Origin: Burkholderia sp. Ax-1724
GTDB lineage: Bacteria > Pseudomonadota > Gammaproteobacteria > Burkholderiales > Burkholderiaceae
Assembly (NCBI RefSeq): GCF_011752995.1
Contig: NZ_VWWL01000001.1
Coordinates: forward strand, 1-64,000
DNA: 64,000 bases
Direction of reading: 5' to 3'
Of the stretch, positions 36,105 through 45,614 are shown piece by piece (the first letter of the stretch is position 1; each line of letters begins with the position of its first letter). A model generated the notes under the pieces. The model made no database searches. It was not told where the DNA came from and saw only the letters and a program-made list of their open reading frames with translations. The position numbers were made by a program, and so were the translations under genes.

Positions 36105-36500
36105 TCAGTCGACGCGGCCCTTCTTCTGGATCAGTTCGATCTTGTAGCCGTCCGGGTCGGCCACGAAGGCGATGACCGTCGTGCCGTGTTTCATCGGACC
36201 GGCTTCGCGAGTCACGACACCGCCGCGCTTCTTCACTTCTTCGCATGCGGCATAGGCGTCGTCCACTTCGAGAGCGATATGGCCGTAGCCGGTTCCGAGG
36301 TCGTATTGATCGGTGTCCCAGTTGTGCGTCAGCTCGATCGCCGCGGCTTCGGATTCGTCCTCGTAGCCGACGAATGCCAGCGTGAATTTTCCGTCCGGGA
36401 AGTCGCTCTTGCGGAGCAGGCGCATGCCGAGAACTTCGGTGTAGAAACGGATGGAAGCGTCCAGATTGCCGACTCGCAGCATGGTATGCAAGATTCGCAT
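36105..36500 (-). CDS. gloA: Lactoylglutathione lyase (glyoxalase I)
   Basis: 131 residues. Converts the methylglyoxal-glutathione adduct to S-lactoylglutathione. All four metal ligands of the E. coli-type nickel enzyme are present at the expected numbers: His5, Glu56, His74 and Glu122. [19 protein letters not shown] and [11 protein letters not shown] are family signatures. The ATG at MRILHTML is chosen; an upstream extension lacks homology. Confidence 0.96.
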   Translation of the reverse strand: MRILHTMLRVGNLDASIRFYTEVLGMRLLRKSDFPDGKFTLAFVGYEDESEAAAIELTHNWDTDQYDLGTGYGHIALEVDDAYAACEEVKKRGGVVTREAGPMKHGTTVIAFVADPDGYKIELIQKKGRVD

Positions 36501-36717
36501 GGGTAATCCTTTGAAGGTGGGGCGGTAAATGTCTGGTTGAGTGACGGCAATTGTAAATGATTGCCTCATAGCCTGAATTCGACGCCGCGCGGGCGATGCG
36601 GCCTGAGCGGGAGGCACGTCGGCGGGTGCGGCTCGCTCGGGAGCGGGCACGAAGACCGCCGCGACCGGCATGCTGCAAATGCCGCGGCGCATCGAGGCGG
36701 CAAATCGAGGCGATGCC

Positions 36718-37611
36718 TCAAAGCGTCGGCAACAACTCCGGCGGATGCGACTTCAGTGTCTGCCGCGCCTCGCGAAATTCCGGAAAGATCGATTCGACGG
36801 TTTGCCAGAAGCGCGGACTGTGATTCATCTCGCGCAGATGCGCGAGTTCGTGCGCGACGACGTAATCGATGATGGACAGCGGAAAGTGAATGAGCCGCCA
36901 GTTCAGGCGAATCTTGCCGTCGCTCGAACAACTGCCCCAGCGCGTCGCCGCCGACGACAACGCATACGCGCGATAGTTGACGCCGAGCTTCTGCGCGTAA
37001 ATCGCGAGGCGCTCGCCGAACAGCCGCTTCGCTTCGCCTTGCAGCCAGCCCTGCACGCGGTCCTTGATCTGCTGCGGATCGGCCTGCAACGGCAGCGGCA
37101 ATTGCAGCGCGGCATGCTCGGCGCTGAACGCGAGCGTGCCGTGCGGCGCGCCGAGCGTGACGCGCACCGGCTGACCGAGGTACGGCACTTCAGCGCCATC
37201 TTTCCAGTCGATCTTCGGCAAGGCGCGCTGTTCGACACGCGTTTGCCATTCGATCAGCTTCGTGAAAATCCAGCGCTGCTTTTCGGTGATCGCGGTTTCG
37301 ATATCGGCGAGCGTGACCCAGCGCGGCGCGGTGATCGTGAGACCGGTGCTGTCGATCGCAAAGCCGATCGAGCGGCGCGCCGAACGCTTGAGCACGTAGT
37401 GCAGCGTGCGCGAACCGATGACGAGACTGCGCAGCTTGCTGCCGTCCGGCGCGAGCGGCGCGGCGGGCGGCATGACCGGTGCCGGATTCGATGAACCCGG
37501 CGCGGCAGGTGAAGGGGACGACGACATCGACCCCGGCTCGGCGAAGAGCGGGAGATCGAGCTGGCGGTTTTCGAGCGCCGCAGCGGACGGCGGCGTGGGA
37601 GACTTCTGCAT
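36718..37611 (-). CDS. M48/YgjP-type zinc metallopeptidase
   Basis: 297 residues. The C-terminal half is a DUF45/YgjP metallopeptidase domain with [19 protein letters not shown]: zinc-binding HELAH, with a further His in NHS. The N-terminal third is Pro/Ala/Ser-rich and probably disordered; [11 protein letters not shown] and [19 protein letters not shown] are family hallmarks. Substrate is unknown. I chose the ATG at MQKSPTPPS rather than a TTG 18 bases upstream. It follows plsC closely on the same strand as the last gene of the glyQ-glyS-gmhB-plsC run. Confidence 0.88.
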   Translation of the reverse strand: MQKSPTPPSAAALENRQLDLPLFAEPGSMSSSPSPAAPGSSNPAPVMPPAAPLAPDGSKLRSLVIGSRTLHYVLKRSARRSIGFAIDSTGLTITAPRWVTLADIETAITEKQRWIFTKLIEWQTRVEQRALPKIDWKDGAEVPYLGQPVRVTLGAPHGTLAFSAEHAALQLPLPLQADPQQIKDRVQGWLQGEAKRLFGERLAIYAQKLGVNYRAYALSSAATRWGSCSSDGKIRLNWRLIHFPLSIIDYVVAHELAHLREMNHSPRFWQTVESIFPEFREARQTLKSHPPELLPTL

Positions 37612-37659
37612 CGGCTTCGCTTCGCGCAATACGCCTTCGGGCTTCGAGGGCGTGGCGCG

Positions 37660-38418
37660 TCAGATGGGGGCGGCGGCGGAGTCGCTGGCCGCCGCGCTAT
37701 AGGCCGAGGGATCGATGCGGCGCATTTCGGCTTCGATCCACTGTTCGACGCGCGTGTTCACTTCGTCGGGCGTGAGCCCCGTCGTGTCGATCGGCTTGCC
37801 GATCGACACCGTGACTATACCCGGATATTTCGTAAACGAGTTGCGCGGCCACACGCGTCCCGCGTTGTGCGCGATCGGCACGACCGGCGCGCCGGTCGCG
37901 ATCGCGAAGCGCGCGCCGCCGGTCTTGTACTTGCCCTGCTTGCCGGTCGGCGTGCGCGTGCCTTCCGGAAACATGATGACCCACGCGCCTTCGGCCATGC
38001 GCGCCTTGCCCTGCTTCGTGACCGATTCGAACGCGTACTTGCCTTCCTTGCGGTTGATGTGAACCATCTTCAGCATGCCGAGCGCCCAGCCGAAGAACGG
38101 CACGTACAGCAGTTCGCGCTTGAATACATAGCACAGCGGGCGCGGCATGATCGCCGGAAACGCGAGCGTTTCCCACGCCGACTGATGCTTCGACAGCAGC
38201 ACGGCCGGACCGTCGGGCAGATTCTCGAAACCTTCGATGCGATAGCGGATGCCGTTCAGGTAGCGCACCGTCCACAGCGTGAGGCGGCACCAGCCGGCTG
38301 CCATCCAGTAGCGGTTTTCCGCGCGCAGGAACGGAAACGCGATGAAGCACGCGGTCGCATACGGCACCGTGACCAGCACGAAATAGATCAGCAGCAGCAG
38401 GGAACGGAGGAAGCGCAT
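37660..38418 (-). CDS. plsC: 1-acyl-sn-glycerol-3-phosphate acyltransferase (PlsC family)
   Basis: 252 residues. Acylates lysophosphatidate at the inner membrane in phospholipid synthesis. An N-terminal hydrophobic helix (about 5-30) anchors it. The catalytic motif reads His78-Gln-Ser-Ala-Trp-Glu83 in LSKHQSAWETLAF, that is HX4E instead of the usual HX4D. The substrate-binding block FPEGTRTPTGKQGKYKTGG is intact. The gene lies between gmhB and the YgjP-type protease, all on the minus strand with short gaps. Confidence 0.9.
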   Translation of the reverse strand: MRFLRSLLLLIYFVLVTVPYATACFIAFPFLRAENRYWMAAGWCRLTLWTVRYLNGIRYRIEGFENLPDGPAVLLSKHQSAWETLAFPAIMPRPLCYVFKRELLYVPFFGWALGMLKMVHINRKEGKYAFESVTKQGKARMAEGAWVIMFPEGTRTPTGKQGKYKTGGARFAIATGAPVVPIAHNAGRVWPRNSFTKYPGIVTVSIGKPIDTTGLTPDEVNTRVEQWIEAEMRRIDPSAYSAAASDSAAAPI

Positions 38419-38458
38419 CGGCGTGGTCGGTGAAGGTTGGAAACGCGCGGTGCGCGCG

Positions 38459-39013
38459 TTATTCCTGAGCGTCGGCGAGAAAGTCGAGCGCGAACGCGCG
38501 CAGGTCGTCGTGCACGAGCGTGCCGTCGGGCAGGCCGCCGGCCGCGAGCGTCTTGCGGCCCTTGCCGCTCAGCACGAGATGGGTCGGATGACCGAGCGCC
38601 GCGCCCGCCTGCAGATCGCGCAGCGAATCGCCCACGACATGCGTTTGTGCCGGATCGATTTCGAAGCGTTCGGCGATCATCTTCAGCATGCCGGGCTTCG
38701 GCTTGCGGCATTCGCAATGATCTTCCGCCGTGTGCGGGCAGAAGAACACCGCGTCGATGCGCGCGCCGACGGCCGCGGCCATGCGATGCATCTTCAGATG
38801 CATCGCGTTCAACGCGTCCATGTCGAACAGACCGCGGCCGATGCCCGACTGGTTCGTCGCGACCGCAACGCGATAGCCCGCTTGGTTCAGGCGCGCGATC
38901 GCTTCGAGCGCGCCGGGCAGCGCGATCCATTCGTCGGGCGACTTGATGAACGCGTCGGAGTCGACGTTGATCACGCCGTCGCGGTCGAGGATCACCACTT
39001 TCTTGTTCGGCAT
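38459..39013 (-). CDS. gmhB: D-glycero-beta-D-manno-heptose 1,7-bisphosphate 7-phosphatase GmhB
   Basis: 184 residues. HAD phosphatase removing the 7-phosphate in ADP-heptose synthesis for the LPS inner core. Nucleophile Asp10 and acid Asp12 in ILDRDGVINVDS; zinc site Cys92-x-His94 with Cys100-x-Cys102 in FCPHTAEDHCECRKP, as in E. coli GmhB. It starts 10 bases after the glyS stop and is part of that operon. Confidence 0.95.
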   Translation of the reverse strand: MPNKKVVILDRDGVINVDSDAFIKSPDEWIALPGALEAIARLNQAGYRVAVATNQSGIGRGLFDMDALNAMHLKMHRMAAAVGARIDAVFFCPHTAEDHCECRKPKPGMLKMIAERFEIDPAQTHVVGDSLRDLQAGAALGHPTHLVLSGKGRKTLAAGGLPDGTLVHDDLRAFALDFLADAQE

Positions 39014-39023
39014 GGCGCGGTAC

Positions 39024-41123
39024 TCAGGCGGCGAGTCGGGAAATGTCGGCGACGCAGTTCATCTGCTGATGCAACGCGCCGAGCAAGGCCAGGCGATTGG
39101 CACGCAGCGCCGGGTCGTCGGCGTTGACCATCACGTCGTTGAAGAACGTGTCGACCGGTTCGCGCAGCGCGGCGAGCGCGGTGAGCGCGCCGGTGTACTC
39201 GCGCGCGGCCAGTTGCGACTGCACGCGCGGCGCGACCTGTTCGAGCTGCGCGTGCAGCGCTTTTTCCGCCGCCTCGGTAAGCAGCGCCGGCTGCACGCCG
39301 CCGTTCGCCGCGCCGTCCGACTTCTTCAGGATGTTCGAGATGCGTTTGTTGGCCGCCGCGAGCGATGCCGCTTCGGCGAGCGACGCGAATTCGCGCACCG
39401 CGTCGAGACGCGCGACGATGTCGTCGAGGCGCGTCGGATTCAGCGCGAGCACCGCGTCGATTTCGCCGGCCGCATAGCCGCGTTCGCGCAGGAGGCCGCG
39501 CAGGCGGTCCATGCTGAACTCGTAGATCGCGTCGGTCGAATCGGCGACGTTCGGCACGCCGGCGAATTGCGCATAGGCGGCGCGCAGCAGTTCGACGAAA
39601 TCGACCGGCAACTGCTTTTCGACCAGGATGCGCAGCACGCCGAGCGCATGACGGCGCAGCGCGAACGGGTCTTTCTCGCCGGTCGGCTGCAGGCCGATGC
39701 CCCAGATGCCGACCAGCGTTTCGAGCTTGTCCGCGAGCGCGACGACGGTGCCGGTCGCGGTGGTCGGCAAGGCGTCGCCCGAGAAGCGCGGCTGATAGTG
39801 TTCCGAGCAGGCGAGCGCGACCTCTTCCGGCTCGCCGTCGTGGCGCGCGTAGTACGTGCCCATCGTGCCTTGCAGCTCGGGGAATTCGCCGACCATGTCG
39901 GTGATGAGGTCGGCCTTGGCGAGACGCGCGGCGCGCTTCGCGAGCGCGACGTCGGCGCCGGTCAGCGCGGCGATCGCGCCGGCCAGCCCTTCGAGGCGCT
40001 CGACGCGTTGCAGCGCCGAGCCGAGCTTGTTGTGATAGACGACGTTCGCGAGCAGCGGCACGCGGTCGGCGAGCGGCTTCTTCTTGTCCTGCGTGAAGAA
40101 GAACTTCGCGTCGGCGAGGCGCGGACGCACCACGCGCTCGTTGCCTTCGACGATCTCGTCCGGCGTTTCCGTCTCGATGTTCGACACGATCAGGAAGCGC
40201 GAGCGCAGCTTGCCGTTCGCATCGGTCAGCGCGAAGTACTTCTGGTTCGTCTGCATCGTGAGGATCAGGCATTCCTGCGGCACCTGCAGGAATTCGTCCT
40301 CGAAGCGGCAGGCGTAGACCACCGGCCATTCGACCAGCGCGGTCACTTCGTCGAGCAGCGACTCGGGCATCACGACCTTGTCGTCGCCGGCCTGTTCGAG
40401 CAGTTGCGTGCGGATTGCGTTCTTGCGTTTCGCGAAGCTCGCGATCACGCGGCCCCTGTGTTCGAGCGTTTCGGCATACGAATGCGCATGCTGGATCTGC
40501 ACGAAGCCTTCGGAGAGGAAGCGATGGCCGAGCGTGGTGTCGTCGGCGTCGATGCCGAGCGCGCTGACCGGCACGACTTCTTCGCCGTGCAGCGCGGTCA
40601 GACGATGCGCCGGGCGCACGAATTGCACGCTCGAACCGTCCGGGCGCTGATAGGTCATGAACTTCGGAATCGGCAGCTTCCCGAGCGTTTCGTCGAGCGC
40701 GGCCTGCAAGCCGTCGACGAGCGTCGCGCCCGGCGCCGCGTAGCGCAGGAAGAACGCCTCGGCCTTGCCGTCCTGGGCACGTTCGAGATCGTTCACCGAG
40801 AAGTCGGGGAAGCCGAGCGCGGCGAGTTTCTTGGCGAGCGGCGCGGTGGGCTGGCCGTCTTTATCGAGCGCGACGGAAACCGGCAGCACTTTTTCGCGCA
40901 CGTGTTTTTCCGGCGCAACGGCGCGCACGTTGTGAAGCATCACCGCGAGGCGGCGCGGCGTCGCATAGCCTTCGAACGACGGTTCGCCGTCGATCAGATC
41001 GCGCGCCGCGAGGCGCTGCGCAATGCCTTCGGCGAAAGCGTCGCCGAGACGCGCGAGCGCTTTCGGCGGCAGTTCTTCGGTCAGCAGCTCGACGAGCAGG
41101 GTAGCGTGTTGAGATTGAGTCAT
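39024..41123 (-). CDS. glyS: Glycyl-tRNA synthetase beta subunit
   Basis: 699 residues (E. coli 689). Together with GlyQ it forms the tetrameric bacterial-type glycyl-tRNA synthetase; the beta subunit binds tRNA-Gly. Seen: [15 protein letters not shown] at the start, [14 protein letters not shown] [15 protein letters not shown], GLERGFLPxEGKD-like [19 protein letters not shown], and a C-terminal DALR-type helical region ending [22 protein letters not shown]. 15 bases separate it from glyQ. Confidence 0.97.
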   Translation of the reverse strand: MTQSQHATLLVELLTEELPPKALARLGDAFAEGIAQRLAARDLIDGEPSFEGYATPRRLAVMLHNVRAVAPEKHVREKVLPVSVALDKDGQPTAPLAKKLAALGFPDFSVNDLERAQDGKAEAFFLRYAAPGATLVDGLQAALDETLGKLPIPKFMTYQRPDGSSVQFVRPAHRLTALHGEEVVPVSALGIDADDTTLGHRFLSEGFVQIQHAHSYAETLEHRGRVIASFAKRKNAIRTQLLEQAGDDKVVMPESLLDEVTALVEWPVVYACRFEDEFLQVPQECLILTMQTNQKYFALTDANGKLRSRFLIVSNIETETPDEIVEGNERVVRPRLADAKFFFTQDKKKPLADRVPLLANVVYHNKLGSALQRVERLEGLAGAIAALTGADVALAKRAARLAKADLITDMVGEFPELQGTMGTYYARHDGEPEEVALACSEHYQPRFSGDALPTTATGTVVALADKLETLVGIWGIGLQPTGEKDPFALRRHALGVLRILVEKQLPVDFVELLRAAYAQFAGVPNVADSTDAIYEFSMDRLRGLLRERGYAAGEIDAVLALNPTRLDDIVARLDAVREFASLAEAASLAAANKRISNILKKSDGAANGGVQPALLTEAAEKALHAQLEQVAPRVQSQLAAREYTGALTALAALREPVDTFFNDVMVNADDPALRANRLALLGALHQQMNCVADISRLAA

Positions 41124-41138
41124 GGGTTGATATTCTCG

Positions 41139-42146
41139 TCAGTCCTGATCGATCTTGCGTTCGACTTTCAGCGGCGGCGCCCACGCGGGCATCGCGGCTT
41201 CCTGCTCGTCGGTCGTGAGGCCGGGCACGCCGTGCACCGGATTGCCGAGCATCGGGAAGCCGAGCTTTTCGCGCGAGTCGTAGTAGGCCTGCGCGACCAG
41301 ACGCGACAGCGCGCGAATCCGGCCGATGTAGGCCGCGCGTTCGGTGACCGAGATCGCGCCGCGCGCGTCGAGCAGGTTGAACGTGTGGCCGGCCTTCAGC
41401 ACGAGTTCATAGGCGGGCAGCGCGAGCTGCGTTTCGATCATGCGCTTCGCTTCCGCTTCGTAGCTGTTGAAGAACGTGAACAGCAGATCGACGTTCGCGT
41501 GCTCGAAGTTGTAGGTGGACTGCTCGACTTCGTTCTGGTGATACACGTCGCCATAGCTCAGGCGGCGCAGTTCGGGGCCGTTCGGGCCTTGCTCTTCCCA
41601 CTCGGTCCAGACGAGGTCGTAGACGTTCTCGACCTTCTGCAGGTACATCGCGAGACGTTCGAGACCGTAGGTGATTTCGCCGAGCACCGGCTTGCAGTCG
41701 AGACCGCCGACCTGCTGGAAGTAGGTGAACTGGGTCACTTCCATGCCGTTCAGCCACACTTCCCAGCCGAGCCCCCAGGCGCCGAGCGTGGGGTTTTCCC
41801 AGTCGTCCTCGACGAAGCGCACGTCGTTCTGCTTGAGGTCGAAGCCGAGCGCTTCGAGCGAGCCGAGGTACAGGTCGAGGATGTTTTCCGGCGCGGGCTT
41901 GAGCACCACCTGGTACTGGTAGTAGTGCTGCAGACGGTTCGGGTTCTCGCCGTAGCGGCCGTCTTTCGGGCGGCGCGACGGTTGCACGTAGGCGGCGCGC
42001 CACGGCTCGGGGCCGATCGCGCGCAGGAACGTATGGACGTGGGACGTGCCCGCGCCGACTTCCATGTCGATCGGCTGGAGCAACGCGCAGCCCTGCTTGT
42101 CCCAGTAGGACTGCAAGGTCAGGATGATTTGCTGAAACGTGAGCAT
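41139..42146 (-). CDS. glyQ: Glycyl-tRNA synthetase alpha subunit
   Basis: 335 residues, slightly longer than E. coli GlyQ (303) because of a C-terminal tail ([27 protein letters not shown], ending DQD). The alpha subunit holds the class II catalytic core: [24 protein letters not shown] at the start, [21 protein letters not shown] and [21 protein letters not shown]. First gene of the minus-strand operon. Upstream there is no lnt gene as I would expect in relatives, but an A+T-rich accessory patch. Confidence 0.97.
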   Translation of the reverse strand: MLTFQQIILTLQSYWDKQGCALLQPIDMEVGAGTSHVHTFLRAIGPEPWRAAYVQPSRRPKDGRYGENPNRLQHYYQYQVVLKPAPENILDLYLGSLEALGFDLKQNDVRFVEDDWENPTLGAWGLGWEVWLNGMEVTQFTYFQQVGGLDCKPVLGEITYGLERLAMYLQKVENVYDLVWTEWEEQGPNGPELRRLSYGDVYHQNEVEQSTYNFEHANVDLLFTFFNSYEAEAKRMIETQLALPAYELVLKAGHTFNLLDARGAISVTERAAYIGRIRALSRLVAQAYYDSREKLGFPMLGNPVHGVPGLTTDEQEAAMPAWAPPLKVERKIDQD

Positions 42147-42556
42147 GAAGTGCCTTTCGGGCAGGGGGCCGTGCCGCGTGCGCCTGAGCGCCCGAGGCGG
42201 CCGTGGAGCGAAGTGCTAAACGCGAGATTTTAACGGAAAGGGCGCGGGGCGGCCTGTTTTGCGGGGGCGGACGGGTTGGGGTGCGGTTTTTGGGCGACAG
42301 GCGGGGGCGGGCGGCGCGGCCGTCGTTGGGCCGTCACGAAGTGCCTGTCTGAATAAATTTCTCATTTGGGATAAAAATTAGTCCAATTCTGATAGACGCC
42401 GGTGCCTGCGCTTTCGATACTGCCGTTTGCACATCACTTCATGCACACATGTTCGAACCATTGCGGGAGCGCATTTTCCGTTTCGCCGGGAACGGACTTT
42501 TCAAGCCGAAGGCGCGAGATCGCGGCGGTACCGCAATGGCGGGTGCGGGCAGCCAG
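42147..42556. other. Spacer between glyQ and the orphan secreted-protein gene
   Basis: The first 190 bases are G-rich typical chromosome. From about 42345 the sequence turns A+T-rich (AATAAATTTC, GGATAAAAATTAG), which probably contains the promoter of the plus-strand gene and marks the edge of foreign-looking DNA. The frame of the downstream gene stays open to 42449 without a ribosome-binding site. Nothing else seen. Confidence 0.4.
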
Positions 42557-43294
42557 ATGATTTCGCGCCTGATAACAGGCGTCAGACGGATCGGCATCCG
42601 GTTACTGCTTGCAGTCGTCATTGCAGTGCCGGCGAGGGCCAATGACATGCAGGGAACAATGACGAACAGGCAGATGACTTCCGACCAGCAGGCGCAACTG
42701 CTGCGCTTCACTGAAGTCGGTTTGAAATGGGCCGCAGGGCAAATCACGTTCGACGACGTAATACAGCGCCTTGGCAAACCTCAATATCAGTCGGAGCAGA
42801 TAGACCTGATCAAGTATGCGTATTACCAGAACGGTGTTATGTCGATGCATTTCGTTTACGACAAATTGAAACTCGTCGATGGAAAACCCCGCATCGCTTT
42901 CGTCGAGATCGAGGTCAGTAACGACGTTCGCACGAACATTCCCTATGAACATTTCGAAAGTCTGGGTCTGCACCGCCTGGTGCGTGGGGAGACAATCGAT
43001 GGTATTCGTCGGGAAACCCGCCACTTTTTTGCCCCGACAGGCGCGCTCGAAATACCGCAATTCTACGGAAAGAACTACGTCACTTTTGGGTATCGTTTAC
43101 CGATGCCGCGTGATTCCCTATTCGACGTAACTGCGGGCTTTAGCTACGACGTGAAATGGATCGACGATAGCGGTCCGCCAGCTCTCCACAATATTCGCAA
43201 AGCTGAAAACTTACGCGGCCTCGGAATCAGCCGTCATTACCTGACGCCCAAAGAACTGGAACAGCGACGTCAGGCCACGCAATGGAAGTACTGA
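42557..43294 (+). CDS. Uncharacterised secreted protein in an A+T-richer patch
   Basis: 245 residues from the chosen ATG. I do not recognise the family. A Sec signal peptide is clear: MISRLITGVRRIGIR, a hydrophobic LLLAVVIAV core and PARA-ND cleavage site. The mature start holds TFDDVIQRLGKPQY, which recalls the BamE/SmpA-type VxxxLGxPxY turn but is too short for assignment. The rest is a mixed alpha/beta domain with no Cys pairs or membrane spans. ATGs at 42449 and 42536 are alternatives; none has a strong ribosome-binding site. Base use differs: I count 52 G+C in the 120 bases 42781-42900, far below the neighbours. A related decayed fragment lies at 43471. Confidence 0.75.
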   Translation: MISRLITGVRRIGIRLLLAVVIAVPARANDMQGTMTNRQMTSDQQAQLLRFTEVGLKWAAGQITFDDVIQRLGKPQYQSEQIDLIKYAYYQNGVMSMHFVYDKLKLVDGKPRIAFVEIEVSNDVRTNIPYEHFESLGLHRLVRGETIDGIRRETRHFFAPTGALEIPQFYGKNYVTFGYRLPMPRDSLFDVTAGFSYDVKWIDDSGPPALHNIRKAENLRGLGISRHYLTPKELEQRRQATQWKY

Positions 43295-43401
43295 ACGATC
43301 AATCTGCGCATCGCGCAGGGTATGTCCGTACTTTCACGCCATTAGCTGCTCCTGACGCGGCAGGCATAAGCGACTTCTGATTCGGCACGGAAAGATCAGA
43401 C

Positions 43402-43529
43402 ATGACAGCAATGGAAAAAACGCGAAGCCACATTCCAGCCTCGGCACGGTCAATCTCGGTTCAGGTGGGAGCCGATGACATGCAAGATACTGCCATCAAC
43501 AAGCCAACGACTCCCACCGGGCACCGCGC
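43402..43529 (+). pseudogene. Likely decayed relative of the preceding secreted-protein gene
   Basis: Aligning 43471-43512 with 42638-42679 without gaps gives 28 identical bases of 42, in the same reading phase: ADDMQDTAINKPTT here against ANDMQGTMTNRQMT at the mature N terminus of the neighbour. Similarity fades towards 43530, where the stop codon of the opposing glutamate-synthase-like gene stands. No signal peptide core remains upstream. This suggests a truncated tandem paralogue, but the match is short. Confidence 0.3.
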
Positions 43530-45140
43530 TCAGGTCGCCGCCAGCTCCACCTTCGGCGAGAACGAATCGCATTGCGCGATCGGCCAGTACTTCTCGAACA
43601 GCGTATAGCGATAGTTGCCGTTGAGCAGGTCGTTCGGTTCGAGATACTTGAGCAGGTCCGACATGAGCCGCACTTCATGCGACGACACGCGCCGCACGAT
43701 GTGATGCGCGCGCAGTTCCGCCGGGTGGTGCAGCCCCGCCGCCTGGATGATCTCCTGCAAGGCGTGCAGCGTGTTATGGTGGAAGTTGAACACGCGCTCG
43801 GCCTTGTCCGGCACGACGAGCGCGCGCTGGCGCACCGGGTCCTGGGTCGCGACGCCGGTCGGGCAGCGGCCCGTGTGGCAGGTCTGCGCCTGGATGCAGC
43901 CGACCGCGAACATGAAGCCGCGCGCCGCGTTGACCCAGTCCGCGCCGATCGCGAGCGTCTTCGCGATGTCGAACGCGGTAATCATCTTGCCGCTCGCGCC
44001 GATGCGGATGCGCTGCCGCAAGCCGATGCCGACCAGCGTGTTGTGCACGAGCAGCAACCCTTCCTGCAGCGGCACGCCGACGTGATCGGTGAATTCGAGC
44101 GGTGCCGCGCCGGTGCCGCCTTCCGCGCCATCGACGACGATGAAGTCTGGCAGGATGCCGGTGTCCAGCATCGCCTTGGCGATGCCGAAGAATTCCCACG
44201 GATGCCCGATGCACAGCTTGAAGCCGGTCGGCTTGCCGCCCGACAGCGTGCGCAGCCGCTCGACGAATTCGAGCAGTTCGCGCGGCGTCGAGAACTCGGA
44301 GTGCGTGGCCGGCGAAATGCAGTCGCGGCCCATCGGCACGCCGCGCGTTTCCGCGATTTCGGGCGTGATCTTGGCGGCCGGCAGCACGCCGCCGTGGCCG
44401 GGCTTCGCGCCTTGCGAAAGCTTGATCTCGATCATCTTCACCTGCGGCTCGGCGGCCTGTCTGGCGAATTTCTCGGGGTTGAACGTGCCGTCGTCGTTAC
44501 GGCATCCAAAGTAACCCGAGGCGATTTCCCAGATGATGTCGCCGCCATGTTCGCGGTGATACTTCGACATCGAGCCTTCGCCGGTGTCGTGCGCGAAGTT
44601 GCCTTTCTTCGCGCCGAGGTTCAGCGCCATGATCGCGTTGGCCGACAGCGAGCCGAAGCTCATCGCCGAGACGTTGAAGATCGACATCGAATACGGCTGC
44701 GCGCGATCGGGTCCGACGACGATGCGAAAGTCGTGGCCGTCGAGCTTCGTCGGCGCGAGCGAGTGGCTGATCCATTCGTGCGCGACCGCTTTCACGTCGA
44801 GTTCGGTGCCGTACGGGCGGCTGTCGACGTCGTTCTTCGCACGCTGATAGACGATGCTGCGCTGCGCGCGCGAGAACGGTTTTTCGTCGGTATCGTCCTC
44901 GACGAAGTACTGCCGGATCTCCGGGCGGATGAACTCGAAGATGAAGCGCATATGGCCCCAGAGCGGGTAGTTGCGCAGGATCGCATGGCGCTGCTGGGTC
45001 AGGTCGAACAGGCCGAGCGCGACGAGCGCCGCCGGCACGACGAGCCAGAACCACGACAGGTGATGCGTCGCGGCAAGCGCGGCACATGCGACGAGGAGCG
45101 CGACTGCGCACCACATGGCCAGATAGCGTCGAGAAAACAT
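43530..45140 (-). CDS. FMN-binding glutamate synthase-like protein
   Basis: 536 residues. Two N-terminal transmembrane helices (about 7-25 and 30-48), then the central FMN-binding domain of glutamate synthase (about 120-500): VSAMSFGSLSANAIMALNLGAK, SQGAKPGHGGVLPAAKIT and ADWVNAARGFMFAVGCIQAQ. CHTGRCPTGVATQDP corresponds to the Fe-S ligand region of GltB. It lacks the amidotransferase and C-terminal domains of GltB, so it cannot use glutamine by itself; the physiological reaction of these membrane-anchored forms is not known. Stand-alone gene, next to the accessory patch. Confidence 0.92.
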   Translation of the reverse strand: MFSRRYLAMWCAVALLVACAALAATHHLSWFWLVVPAALVALGLFDLTQQRHAILRNYPLWGHMRFIFEFIRPEIRQYFVEDDTDEKPFSRAQRSIVYQRAKNDVDSRPYGTELDVKAVAHEWISHSLAPTKLDGHDFRIVVGPDRAQPYSMSIFNVSAMSFGSLSANAIMALNLGAKKGNFAHDTGEGSMSKYHREHGGDIIWEIASGYFGCRNDDGTFNPEKFARQAAEPQVKMIEIKLSQGAKPGHGGVLPAAKITPEIAETRGVPMGRDCISPATHSEFSTPRELLEFVERLRTLSGGKPTGFKLCIGHPWEFFGIAKAMLDTGILPDFIVVDGAEGGTGAAPLEFTDHVGVPLQEGLLLVHNTLVGIGLRQRIRIGASGKMITAFDIAKTLAIGADWVNAARGFMFAVGCIQAQTCHTGRCPTGVATQDPVRQRALVVPDKAERVFNFHHNTLHALQEIIQAAGLHHPAELRAHHIVRRVSSHEVRLMSDLLKYLEPNDLLNGNYRYTLFEKYWPIAQCDSFSPKVELAAT

Positions 45141-45614
45141 GGAGACTCCGGTACGGTGAAAATCATTGCGGCGGGATCATGCGCGCGGGTCGCGCGGACG
45201 GCATCCGCCGCGAAGGAAAACGGGTGGCCGTGGGTCGGCGTACAGCGGATGTTAGCCCGAAATGTTAGCCCGAAGCGGCCGCGCGCGCCGTGGCGTGCGC
45301 AGGGCGTGCAAAGCTCGCGAGCCCGGGGACGCACGAAAAGGCACGAAAAGCGGCGCAGCGCGGGCAGGCGGGCGGCAGCTTACGGTCGCACGCGAAGGTG
45401 AAGCTCGTGTGACTCGGGCGCGCAAGGCGACGGGAGAGGATGAGGCGAGCGCAACGGCTGCGGCGGATATGACTGCCACGGCCGGGGGGCCGGGGCGGCG
45501 GGACGTATCAGGCGCGGCGGGGGGCCAGGGCAGCGGGGCATATCAGGCGCGGTGCGGCGGGGAGCCGGAACCACGCAACACGCCGTTCCCGCCACCCACG
45601 CCGCTTTGCCTCGC
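45141..45614. other. 474-base spacer with several short tandem duplications
   Basis: No gene seen between the glutamate-synthase-like start and the mnmA stop. It contains perfect tandem duplications of ATGTTAGCCCGAA (45249-45261 and 45262-45274) and GCACGAAAAG (45331-45340 and 45341-45350), and a spaced repeat TATCAGGCGCGG (45506 and 45541). Reading frames across it are Arg/Ala/Gly-rich shadows. Confidence 0.6.
45249..45350 (+). repeat. Two perfect tandem duplications (13 and 10 bases)
   Basis: ATGTTAGCCCGAA twice (45249-45274) and GCACGAAAAG twice (45331-45350), both upstream of the glutamate-synthase-like gene. Confidence 0.85.

Noticed and set aside
38943..42233. 1096-residue open frame on the plus strand opposite gmhB-glyS-glyQ
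   Set aside because: Arg/Glu/Val/His-rich shadow of three certain minus-strand genes; long antisense frames are expected where third positions are G/C. No domain is recognisable.
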